Part shown: piece after piece, positions 43,679-51,624 of the stretch
Numbering within the stretch: the stretch's first letter is position 1
How the letters are laid out: every line of letters begins with the position of its first letter
Source of the DNA: an uncultured Caryophanales bacterium
Lineage (GTDB): Bacteria; Bacillota_I; Bacilli_A; RFN20; CAG-826
Assembly (NCBI GenBank): GCA_937902735.1
Contig: CALELS010000017.1
Coordinates: 46,428 to 110,427 of the forward strand
Length of the DNA: 64,000 nt
Direction of reading: 5' to 3'
The notes under the pieces: model-generated
The model's input: the letters and a program-made list of their open reading frames with translations, nothing else
What the model was told of the DNA's origin: nothing
Database searches by the model: none
Program-made: the position numbers and the translations under genes

Positions 43679-44402
43679 CACGCATCATAGAATTAATATT
43701 CGAGCATGCACGTCTAGAACTATTACTTTCATACACTGCGCATTATGTAACAAATATATTTATTTACCCGTGTGCAATATGTTCTGGGCATTTAAAAACA
43801 CCAACGCATTATAATATGTGCAGCGTCAAGTAATATTATTATCGCTAAACGAGTATATACGCTAGTCTAAAAAATTAATTACGTATGGGCTCATACGCAT
43901 ATCTCGAATATAATTTTTGCCTGTGTAAAAGAGTCTGACAATACTTTCAGCTTATGAAATATAGTTCTCCACAACAAGAACAGAATTTGTGATATCTTCA
44001 TCCACTACTTTTCCACAGATTTCTCAATCATTTGTGCTTTAAATTTCACAATCACAATATGCTCATGTGCTGAACAAGTACTTTAAATATCCCGCTCGCA
44101 ACACAACTCGGCAATACATATTGGGCGCATAGCGCATGCATCTTGTTTTTATTTTCCTGTATGCATACGACAAATACTTAATTTACGCATATGTTCAATA
44201 CGCGAACCAAGTATTGATTAATGCGTGCCTGTTAATATTTTTTGTGCCTACATCTTGTATTTTTATATATTGCGTATCGTGGTTCCAGTAATTAATTTTA
44301 TTACATGTATAAGTCGCTCAAACATGTGTAAAAAGATTGTTAAAATTCACTTTTTTGACGAATAAGCTTTTGAAGAAATATTAAAAAACGTCCTCAAGGA
44401 CG
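43679..44402. other. 724-bp non-coding stretch rich in RCGCAT words
   Basis: Stops are frequent in the frames I read, and I saw no gene, tRNA or known RNA. The words ACGCAT or GCGCAT (or the complement) occur eight times: 43680, 43738, 43804, 43895, 44125, 44132, 44185 and, reversed, 44221. DnaA-box-like TTCTCCACA (43965) and TTTTCCACA (44019) are present. It lies exactly at the change from plus- to minus-strand genes. Confidence 0.6.
44019..44027 (+). other. DnaA-box-like site
   Basis: TTTTCCACA fits the relaxed DnaA consensus TTWTNCACA. It is in the same orientation as the box at 43110. Confidence 0.35.
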
Positions 44403-44404
44403 TC
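44383..44404 (-). terminator. Terminator of the ABC transporter operon (minus strand)
   Basis: ACGTCC (44388-44393) pairs with GGACGT (44398-44403) around a four-base loop. On the minus strand it is followed by TTTTTT. The last base of the stem lies in the permease stop codon. Confidence 0.85.
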
Positions 44405-45170
44405 ATTTCGAAACTTTTTCTTTGAGTTTCTTCTTTGCAAAATATAAACCAACATCTGTTAGCAGAATCATCACAATAGCTATTAACGAGTAGGCGAATA
44501 TCTCAGGCATATACGCAAATTGCGAGTTATATTGGATAAGACTTCCAAGCGAGATAAAACTACTTGAGGATGTTAGAACTTCAGCCATAATTGTCACTTT
44601 CATTCCTAGCCCAATTGTTTGGGTCAAACCAAGTAAAATATGCTTGTAAGAAAGTGGTAAATAAATGCGAAAAACTCTTTTGAAAAATGAAGCCCCATCA
44701 ACATCCAAAGTATCAAGAATAACTTGATCAATTGAAATGAAACCACTTACAACTGCCTCATAAACAACAGGAAAAGTAATGATGCTTGTGACAATAATTG
44801 AAGCAAACATTGGTTTAGTGAAAACAATTAGGAAAAATACCACTGCTGCAGTCGGAACAGATTTTAAGACAGTGATGAATGGTTTGAAAAATGCTCTAAA
44901 TCCTTCAAAAACGCCCCCAAATACGCCGAAAAAGGTTCCGACGAGGAATGATACTACCAAGGAAATTACAAGGCTTAAAATGGTCATTCCAACAGCTTGA
45001 TATGTTTGAAGTTTACCTAAAAGGCTAAATAATGTTGCAAAAGTGATAATCGGAGTTGGATATAACGATGTATTTGCGATTAATGAAGTAACCAACCACA
45101 CAAGAAAAAAACCAATTACCCCAAGAATTGAGTAGATTAGTACTTTGTTCTTCTGGTAAAAGGTTTTCAT
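44403..45170 (-). CDS. ABC transporter permease, NitT/TauT type
   Basis: 255 residues with about six membrane helices of the BPD_transp_1 (SsuC/TauC) type. The cytoplasmic EAA loop is visible as DTLDVDGASFFKRVFRIYLPLSYKHILLGL (about 147-176). It lies four bases after the substrate-binding protein gene. The usual third component, an ATPase, is not in the operon or window, so the system either borrows one or has it elsewhere. Substrate unknown; relatives carry nitrate, sulfonates or thiamine precursors. Confidence 0.88.
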   Translation of the reverse strand: MKTFYQKNKVLIYSILGVIGFFLVWLVTSLIANTSLYPTPIITFATLFSLLGKLQTYQAVGMTILSLVISLVVSFLVGTFFGVFGGVFEGFRAFFKPFITVLKSVPTAAVVFFLIVFTKPMFASIIVTSIITFPVVYEAVVSGFISIDQVILDTLDVDGASFFKRVFRIYLPLSYKHILLGLTQTIGLGMKVTIMAEVLTSSSSFISLGSLIQYNSQFAYMPEIFAYSLIAIVMILLTDVGLYFAKKKLKEKVSK

Positions 45171-45174
45171 AAAA

Positions 45175-46131
45175 TTAAATATTTACAAAGTAAGTTGAAG
45201 GATAGCCAACTTGACCAAGTGTCTCAAGAAAGACATTTACATCAACAGTCTCGCTTGTTTGAATAATACCAAGTCGATTCTTATTTCCACTCTGAAGTGC
45301 CTTCAAAACATTGGCATTAATACCAAATCGATTTTTTTGAGTATCGAGATCAGCACTATATTCGTTAAGACAATTTGCGGCAATTTCAGGGTTTGAAACT
45401 AATATATCGCATCTTGACTCGAGTTTTCTCATAAAGTCGCTTAAAAGGGCGTTTTTGCTCGAAATAGACGACTTTCTTACAAACACTCCGGCTTGTACAA
45501 TTGCGTCTTGGTTATATTTTTCTTTCCATTCAGTTCTCATGTTGTAAATTTCAGTTAGGCTTACACCTTCATCAAGAGAGTTTTTTACACTAGTAATGAC
45601 AGGTTCGGCACTTAGGACATAATCAACTGGCTGACCATTGAACTTTCCTGTTTTTAAAACAGCAGCTGTTGAAGAGACGTCTCCAGTTACATATTCAATA
45701 TTGAGATTTGAACCAAGACCCCACTTTTCATTAGCGAGATTAAGGAATACTTTGTCAGGAGCTTTGTCTTTTTGGAAAGAAACAATTTTGCTTTCACTTG
45801 TAGGAATGTCATCGGTGTTAACACCCATGAGGAAAAAATTTCCTCCAGTCACTACTTTAGCAAGTACAAAATCCAAATTATTCTTTCGAATACTTTCCAG
45901 TCCAGTTAAAGCATCAAAAACAACAACATCGTAAAAGTTTCCTTGAAGTTCTGCTGGTAGATTAACTGGGGCTTTAGCATCCCAATCTGCATTTGAACCT
46001 TGGTCATACATAATTGCAGATGGTGCACCTAAAGGTGTAACAATTCTCAAAGTATTTTCAGATGGTCCTTGGTTTTGACAGGATGCTAGAAGAAGTGAAC
46101 CTAACAAAATAGGTACAAATTTTTTAATCAT
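45175..46131 (-). CDS. ABC transporter substrate-binding lipoprotein
   Basis: 318 residues. A lipoprotein signal peptide with lipobox LLAS-Cys18 anchors it outside the membrane, followed by a NMT1/SsuA-like periplasmic-binding-protein fold (LRIVTPLGAPSAIMYD, then YDVVVFDALTGL). Ligand cannot be told from sequence. The gene overlaps the end of deoB by 8 bases, so it is in one transcript with deoB, and it precedes the permease; a nucleoside- or vitamin-related substrate is possible only by context. Confidence 0.85.
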   Translation of the reverse strand: MIKKFVPILLGSLLLASCQNQGPSENTLRIVTPLGAPSAIMYDQGSNADWDAKAPVNLPAELQGNFYDVVVFDALTGLESIRKNNLDFVLAKVVTGGNFFLMGVNTDDIPTSESKIVSFQKDKAPDKVFLNLANEKWGLGSNLNIEYVTGDVSSTAAVLKTGKFNGQPVDYVLSAEPVITSVKNSLDEGVSLTEIYNMRTEWKEKYNQDAIVQAGVFVRKSSISSKNALLSDFMRKLESRCDILVSNPEIAANCLNEYSADLDTQKNRFGINANVLKALQSGNKNRLGIIQTSETVDVNVFLETLGQVGYPSTYFVNI

Positions 46132-47317
46132 TTAATAATTCCTCAATTGGTTTACCAATCTGATTTGGAGTTTTCTTCAAACCAAAGTTTTCTAAAACAG
46201 TTGCACCGATGTCGGCAAATGTTTCTCTCTCATCAAGATAACGACCATGTTTGAATTGTTTTGAATAAACAAGTAGAGGGACTTTTTCTCTAGTATGGTC
46301 AGTACCTGTATGAGTTGGATCATTACCATGGTCAGCGGTAACCATGACTAGGTCATCATCACGGACCACTTCAAGTAATTCACCTAATTTAACATCGAAT
46401 TCTTCGAGACATTTGCCATATCCTATTGGATTACGACGGTGTCCGTATTCAGAATCGAATTCAACTAGGTTGACATAGCATAAACCAGTGAAATCATGGT
46501 TTTTAGCTTCTTCGATTGTTTTGTTCATACCATCGATATTACTAACAGTTTTTTGAGTCTTAACAACACCAACCTGGTTAAAGATATCGCCAATTTTACC
46601 AATGCAGCTTGTCATATAACCATGTTCTTTAAGAACATCCATAGTTGTAATTCCGCTAGGGGAAACAGCTAAATCGTGACGGTTTGGAGTACGTTTGAAG
46701 TTGGTTTTATCTTCACCAACGAATGGACGAGCAATAACTCTACCAACGTAATATTCGGGTCTTAAACAGATTTCGCGAGCAATTTCACAGCAACGATAAA
46801 GTTCTGGAACACCGGTTGTTTCTTCATGTGCAGCAATTTGAAGCACGCTATCAGCGGATGTATAGACGATAAGTGAATTATCACGTTTTTGTTGTTCACC
46901 TAATTCGACTAAGATTTCAGTTCCACTAGCGGCTTTGTTACCAATAATTTTGTGACCAGTTTTTTCTTCAAGTTCTTTAATAAGAACATCTGGAAATCCA
47001 GTGTCTGTAAAGGTAATAAATGGTTTTGTTGTGTATATTCCCATCATTTCCCAGTGACCGGTCATTGTATCTTTACCAGCACTGGCTTCTCTCATTCTCA
47101 TAGCATAAGCATGAGGGTGAGCGACTTTATGGGTTCCTTTGATGTCGGCAAGATCGCCTAAACCAAGAGAATTCATAACCGGGACATTAAGTCCACCACA
47201 TTTTTCAGCTGTGTGGACAAAGGTATTTGTTCCTTTATCACCGAATTTCTCAGCATCTGGCATTTCGCCGATACCAACTGAGTCAGTGACGATTACAAAT
47301 ATTCTTTTAAATTTCAT
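46124..47317 (-). CDS. deoB: Phosphopentomutase
   Basis: DeoB interconverts (deoxy)ribose 1- and 5-phosphates in nucleoside salvage, feeding DeoC. The 397 residues carry the alkaline-phosphatase-like metal sites: VTDSVGIGEMPDA at the N-terminus, and TADHGNDPTHTGTDHTREKVPLL near 330. A GGAGGG site precedes the ATG. xerD-deoB is a conserved Bacillus neighbour pair and is seen here too. Confidence 0.97.
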   Translation of the reverse strand: MKFKRIFVIVTDSVGIGEMPDAEKFGDKGTNTFVHTAEKCGGLNVPVMNSLGLGDLADIKGTHKVAHPHAYAMRMREASAGKDTMTGHWEMMGIYTTKPFITFTDTGFPDVLIKELEEKTGHKIIGNKAASGTEILVELGEQQKRDNSLIVYTSADSVLQIAAHEETTGVPELYRCCEIAREICLRPEYYVGRVIARPFVGEDKTNFKRTPNRHDLAVSPSGITTMDVLKEHGYMTSCIGKIGDIFNQVGVVKTQKTVSNIDGMNKTIEEAKNHDFTGLCYVNLVEFDSEYGHRRNPIGYGKCLEEFDVKLGELLEVVRDDDLVMVTADHGNDPTHTGTDHTREKVPLLVYSKQFKHGRYLDERETFADIGATVLENFGLKKTPNQIGKPIEELLND

Positions 47318-47349
47318 ATAGTGCCCTCCTAGGACAATGTAATTCTAGT

Positions 47350-48228
47350 CTATTTTTTACGCTTAAACAAATCATATGCACTCAAAATGTGCTCGCTTGA
47401 TACGTTTGTGTATATTTGCGTGGTCGCAATTGAACTATGTCCAAGCATCTCTTGTATCGATCTTAAATCTGCATCATTTTCAAGCATATGAGTTGCAAAG
47501 CAATGTCTAATTGTGTGAGGTGATAATTCTTTGTTAATATGAGCAATTTCACCATATTTTTTAATTTGTTTGAAGAAAAATTGTCTCGATAATGGTTTTC
47601 CATATCTATTTAAAAATAGAACGTTAGATTTATGACCAGGATTTTTCTTTCTGACTTGGTTAATATAAGCATTAACAAATTCAAGAGCATATTCACCAAC
47701 TGGAACTATTCTTTGTTTGCTACCTTTTCCTCTGATTCTTATAGTTTGTTTTTCGTTTGAAATTTGTGATGTTTTCAAAGAAAGAAGTTCACTTACTCTA
47801 AGTCCACTAGAATACATTAATTCCATCATTGCCTTGTCTCTAAGACCATCTGGTTTTCCAACATCAGGAGCATCTAAAAGAGCATTAATTTCTACAACTG
47901 AAAGCACTCGAGGAAGGCTTTTTGCACCTTTTGGAGCGTCTACTTCTACCATATGTTCTTGAATATATCCCTCATTCTCAAGAAAGAGATAGAAATTTTT
48001 TGTTACTGATAATCTTCGTTGTACTGTCGAAGTCGAAAGAAGATGTCTATTTTGGATTCGCACAAAATCAAGAATATCAGTTGGTAATAAATCATCAGTA
48101 TCTTCCTTTGGAAGCGCAATGAAAAATTGTTTTAAATCATATTGATAAGATTTGATTGTTTCCTCGCTTACTCCTTTTTCCACTCTTAGATACCGAATGT
48201 AAAGGGTAATTGCTTTATTTATTTCCAT
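47350..48228 (-). CDS. xerD: Tyrosine recombinase XerD
   Basis: XerD resolves chromosome dimers at dif with XerC and FtsK-type translocases. From the start MEINKAITLY the 292 residues carry the catalytic set Arg144, Lys168, His238, Arg241, His264 and Tyr273. I chose this ATG because AAGGA lies before it; an ATG nine codons upstream lacks one. Its start overlaps dinB. The gene is about 4.3 kb from the dif-like site at 42996, an unusually close pairing for XerD in Bacilli, as I recall. I see no second Xer gene in this window. Confidence 0.92.
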   Translation of the reverse strand: MEINKAITLYIRYLRVEKGVSEETIKSYQYDLKQFFIALPKEDTDDLLPTDILDFVRIQNRHLLSTSTVQRRLSVTKNFYLFLENEGYIQEHMVEVDAPKGAKSLPRVLSVVEINALLDAPDVGKPDGLRDKAMMELMYSSGLRVSELLSLKTSQISNEKQTIRIRGKGSKQRIVPVGEYALEFVNAYINQVRKKNPGHKSNVLFLNRYGKPLSRQFFFKQIKKYGEIAHINKELSPHTIRHCFATHMLENDADLRSIQEMLGHSSIATTQIYTNVSSEHILSAYDLFKRKK

Positions 48229-49429
48229 GTTTTTGGTCCTTATACATATCTCCAAGTGTTGTTAAAACGTTTTTGTTAAATTTGCGATTTAGTTCGTTTA
48301 CCAAGAGCTTTGTTGCGTATTTTTCTTTGATTTCATCATAATTATCAAAAATTGATAACTGTTCTACATAATCTTCTTGATCAACTAAATCTTTAAGAGA
48401 AATACCGACTAATCTGATTTCTCTCTCACCAAGGTTTTCTTTAAGAAGTTTGATTGCGGTTTTCTTAATGATTTCTTCATCAAGTGTTGCTTTTTCAAGC
48501 TTTTTGGATCTTGTTATCGATTTAAATTGTCCGTTTTGAATGTGTGAATCTTTTAGTGTGATTTGAACTCCTTGAGCAAGTTTATCTTTTTCTTTAGCCC
48601 TTTTAATTGCCCAATCACAGAGTTTCAACAAAGTTGCTTCAATTTCTTCATAATTGTTTGTGTTGTGAATTAGAGTGTGTGAATGTCCAATGGATTTTGG
48701 ATCAAATGGTTCAATATCGATTGAGTCATCTCCATAGCCATTAATCCAGTCTTTCATCACAAAGTAAAACTTTCCAAAGTGTTTTTTGACTTTGTCACCC
48801 TCATTATTTAATGCTTTTGCTAAGTCACCAATTGTGTGAATACCCATTTGATGAAGTTCTGGAGCACTTCTTTTACCAATACCAAAAACATTATCTACTT
48901 GAAGAGGATAAAGAAGAGTAGGAATATCCTTCCTACGTATAATAGTAATTCCCATTGGTTTTTTAAGGTCACTACCCATTTTTGCTAAGAATTTTGTGGA
49001 AGCGACACCAATCGAGCACATCAATCCAGTTTCTTGATAAAGGCCATCTTGTAGAGCTTTTAATTTCGCTAACACATCATCGCCTTTTGAAAGGTAGTCA
49101 GTCATGTCAACGTAACATTCATCTATAGAAGCTTTCTCAATTAATTTTGAATACCTTTCTATATACGAAAAGAATTTATCCGACATTGATTCATAATATG
49201 AATAATCACCAGGAATTATGATTACATTGCGATATTTTTGCTTTGCCATGAAAGTTGGCATACCGCTATGTATTCCATATTCACGAGCTTTATATGAGCA
49301 TGTTGAAACAATTCCGCTTCTTCCTTCGTGCCCAATAATAACAGCTTTGCCAATTAATGAAGGATTCTTGATTTCCTCGCAACGGACAAAGAAGGCGTTT
49401 AAATCAACATGGAGAATAACCTTACTCAT
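48215..49429 (-). CDS. dinB: DNA polymerase IV (Y family)
   Basis: A translesion polymerase of 404 residues. Catalytic residues are Asp9 (HVDLNAFF) and Asp103-Glu104 (SIDECYVDM). The thumb, little finger and C-terminal segments follow. I start at MSKVILHVDL; an ATG nine codons upstream exists. A TAATAT box ends 7 bases before this ATG and there is no clear Shine-Dalgarno, so it may be leaderless. It ends overlapping xerD by 14 bases. Confidence 0.92.
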   Translation of the reverse strand: MSKVILHVDLNAFFVRCEEIKNPSLIGKAVIIGHEGRSGIVSTCSYKAREYGIHSGMPTFMAKQKYRNVIIIPGDYSYYESMSDKFFSYIERYSKLIEKASIDECYVDMTDYLSKGDDVLAKLKALQDGLYQETGLMCSIGVASTKFLAKMGSDLKKPMGITIIRRKDIPTLLYPLQVDNVFGIGKRSAPELHQMGIHTIGDLAKALNNEGDKVKKHFGKFYFVMKDWINGYGDDSIDIEPFDPKSIGHSHTLIHNTNNYEEIEATLLKLCDWAIKRAKEKDKLAQGVQITLKDSHIQNGQFKSITRSKKLEKATLDEEIIKKTAIKLLKENLGEREIRLVGISLKDLVDQEDYVEQLSIFDNYDEIKEKYATKLLVNELNRKFNKNVLTTLGDMYKDQKHGNK

Positions 49430-49464
49430 ACTTCTAATATTAATATATAGAAGCATGTAACTTA

Positions 49465-49487
49465 CTTCAATATTATGTTAACCAAAC
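49465..49487 (+). repeat. Partial copy of the dif site
   Basis: Bases 49471-49487 (ATATTATGTTAACCAAA) are identical to 43010-43026, the right arm of dif and its flank. ACTTC (49465-49469) precedes it, as at the left edge of dif, but the GCATAAACG between is replaced by one base. It lies between dinB and dxs. Confidence 0.7.
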
Positions 49488-49500
49488 TGAATTGAGAACA

Positions 49501-49522
49501 AAAAAAGCAATTAAAATTGCTT
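49501..49522 (-). terminator. Terminator of the dxs operon (minus strand)
   Basis: AAGCAATT (49505-49512) pairs with AATTGCTT (49515-49522). On the minus strand a run of T follows (49501-49506 region). Confidence 0.85.
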
Positions 49523-49540
49523 AATTTGACAAATTTTTTA

Positions 49541-51406
49541 CTATTTGATTTTTTCTAGAATCTGTTCAACGCTTAAATAATAACGTTTTAATTGTTGTTC
49601 TATTGTTGCTTGAGAAACGAACTCGTTTGGAATCGCAAATGGAATAATTTCTCCTTTGTACTTAAGTTCAACCAAATGTTCACTTATGTTGTTTACAAAG
49701 CCAGCATAAGTTGAATAGGAATCATAAATAACAATGCGTTTATATTTAAGACTTTCCTTAAGGAATTCCTCATCAAATGGAGTGATATATAAAGCCAAAA
49801 CCACATCATAATCAAGTTTTGTTGCCTTGATCTTTTCAACTAATTTATTGGTGTTTGGTCCAACACTAATAATGAGTGTGTCGCTCTTATTTGCCTTATG
49901 TTTCATGACCCACTTAGAAAACGGTAATGTCTCGTTTTTGATAGTTTCAACTTTTACATAATCACGTGGATAGCGAATGAAGAATGGACCATGCTCTTTG
50001 GTTGATTCAATAAATAATGCCTTTGCTTCACTTGGACTTGATGGCATAGTAACAACACAATTTGGAATAGTCATAATGTAAGATTCATCATAGATGCCTT
50101 GATGTGTTTCGCCATCAGCACCAACTAATCCACTACGATCAACAAGGAATGTCACATTTGCATTCATACGAGCGATATCATGCGAAATTTCATCATAGGC
50201 ACGTTGCATAAATGTGCTATAAATCGAAACTACAGGATGATAACCACTTAAAGCTAATGCGCCAGACATTGTGGCAGCGTGTTCTTCACTAATGCCAACA
50301 TCGATTGTTCTTTCTGGATATTTTTCAAATATATTTTCAAGTCCGCTTCCTTTTTGGGTTGCTGGAGAAACTAACACTAATTTGTCATCTTTCTCCATTT
50401 CTTCAAGGGTTATATCACTTAATAAGTGTGACCAAGAAATTTCACCTTCTCTAGTGTTAAGAGGTTTACCAGTTTCAACATTAAATGGAGAAACTCCATG
50501 CCAATAACCAGTTTTATCTTTTTCTGCAAATGGATAGCCTTTCCCTTTTGTTGTACAGATGCCGATAACAACCGATTTAGAAGAGCGTTTAGCCTTATTA
50601 AAGGCTCTTTCCATAGCTTTTATATTATGACCATCAATTGGACCGATAAATCTAAGGCCTAATGTATCAAAAATGGTTGAAGGAACGAGTTTGGACTTGA
50701 TCCAGTCTTTAACTTTTCTTAAGAAAGCATATATTTTTTTAGTTGCTTTTTTATTCTTTAAGAAGCCTAATTTATTTTTAAAACGGTTGTAGCCTTCATC
50801 TATCGAAATATTTGCGAAGGCTTTTCCTAAACCACCAACTGGTCTAGAAATCGACATTTCATTATCGTTTAAAACGATTATGACTTTGTTAGGTAAATGG
50901 CCTAAATTGTTAAGTCCTTCAAATGCTAAGCCATTTGCAATAGAGCCATCGCCGATAAAAGCAACAACATCATATTCTTCTTTCTTTAAGTCTCTTGCAA
51001 TTGCAAAACCTGTTGCAACTGAAATTGATGTTGATGAATGGCCTGCTTCGAAATGGTCATATTCACTTTCGTTAATTTTTTGGAATCCACTTGGACCACC
51101 TTCTGTTCTGAGGTGTTCTAAAGAACGTCCAGTTAGGATTTTGTGTGTGTAACATTGATGACCAACGTCAAAGATAATTTTATCTTTTTTAAAATCAAAG
51201 GTACGATGGAGAGCAATTGTTGCTTCAACTACTCCTAAATTGGAAGAAAGATGTCCACCAAATCTAGATGTAACATCAATAATTTCTTCTCTAATTTTTG
51301 TGGCTAAAACATTTAATTCTGGGTATGAAAAGTCGCGAAGAAAAGATGGATCCTTGATGGTATGCAAATCGAATTGTTTAACTTTGTTAAGTTTATCTTC
51401 TTTCAT
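49541..51406 (-). CDS. dxs: 1-deoxy-D-xylulose-5-phosphate synthase
   Basis: The first enzyme of the MEP pathway (also feeding thiamine and B6), thiamine diphosphate-dependent. The 621 residues show the ThDP motif FIGDGSIANGLAFEGLNNLGHLPNKVIIVLNDNEMSIS (about 150-188), DRSGLVGADGETHQG and a transketolase C-terminal domain. It follows xseB after 23 bases; there is no Shine-Dalgarno, and the 18-base repeat (copy C) sits directly at the start codon. Confidence 0.97.
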   Translation of the reverse strand: MKEDKLNKVKQFDLHTIKDPSFLRDFSYPELNVLATKIREEIIDVTSRFGGHLSSNLGVVEATIALHRTFDFKKDKIIFDVGHQCYTHKILTGRSLEHLRTEGGPSGFQKINESEYDHFEAGHSSTSISVATGFAIARDLKKEEYDVVAFIGDGSIANGLAFEGLNNLGHLPNKVIIVLNDNEMSISRPVGGLGKAFANISIDEGYNRFKNKLGFLKNKKATKKIYAFLRKVKDWIKSKLVPSTIFDTLGLRFIGPIDGHNIKAMERAFNKAKRSSKSVVIGICTTKGKGYPFAEKDKTGYWHGVSPFNVETGKPLNTREGEISWSHLLSDITLEEMEKDDKLVLVSPATQKGSGLENIFEKYPERTIDVGISEEHAATMSGALALSGYHPVVSIYSTFMQRAYDEISHDIARMNANVTFLVDRSGLVGADGETHQGIYDESYIMTIPNCVVTMPSSPSEAKALFIESTKEHGPFFIRYPRDYVKVETIKNETLPFSKWVMKHKANKSDTLIISVGPNTNKLVEKIKATKLDYDVVLALYITPFDEEFLKESLKYKRIVIYDSYSTYAGFVNNISEHLVELKYKGEIIPFAIPNEFVSQATIEQQLKRYYLSVEQILEKIK

Positions 51407-51424
51407 ACTAAAAAACTACTAATT
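51407..51424. repeat. 18-base intergenic repeat, copy C
   Basis: ACTAAAAAACTACTAATT directly before the dxs start codon (minus strand) and after xseB. Read on the minus strand it is AATTAGTAGTTTTTTAGT. Confidence 0.85.
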
Positions 51425-51429
51425 ATTTA

Positions 51430-51624
51430 CTATTCTTTCTCAGTTTTCTGTAGTTCTTGGACTTTCTTTTCAGCTTCTTTTAAGACACTTTCAAGATCTT
51501 TAATTAGAGCTTTTGCTTCTTCATAAAGCTTGAGGTTTTCTTCAAGAGAAAGAGATTCGTTTTCAATACGTTCAGTGATTTCGTCTAAACGTTTGAGAGA
51601 TTGTTCAAAATTTGTTTTAGCCAT
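51430..51624 (-). CDS. xseB: Exodeoxyribonuclease VII small subunit
   Basis: 64 residues, all helical, with the family start FEQSLKRLDEITERIE and SLEENLKLYEEA. I start at MAKTNFEQ behind AAAGGAG; a longer frame (to 51666) overlaps xseA. It completes exonuclease VII with xseA. The start codon lies 8 bases inside xseA. Confidence 0.93.
   Translation of the reverse strand: MAKTNFEQSLKRLDEITERIENESLSLEENLKLYEEAKALIKDLESVLKEAEKKVQELQKTEKE

Noticed and set aside
43110..44027. Chromosomal replication origin (oriC)
   Set aside because: Only scattered DnaA boxes, no dnaA/dnaN, genes converge rather than diverge here, and a dif-like site is present. Terminus is the better reading.
43024..49470. An intact integrated mobile element between dif and its partial copy
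   Set aside because: The interval holds the conserved xerD-deoB pair and dinB, and no integrase, relaxase, toxin or phage gene apart from the host xerD. A relic or local duplication is likelier.
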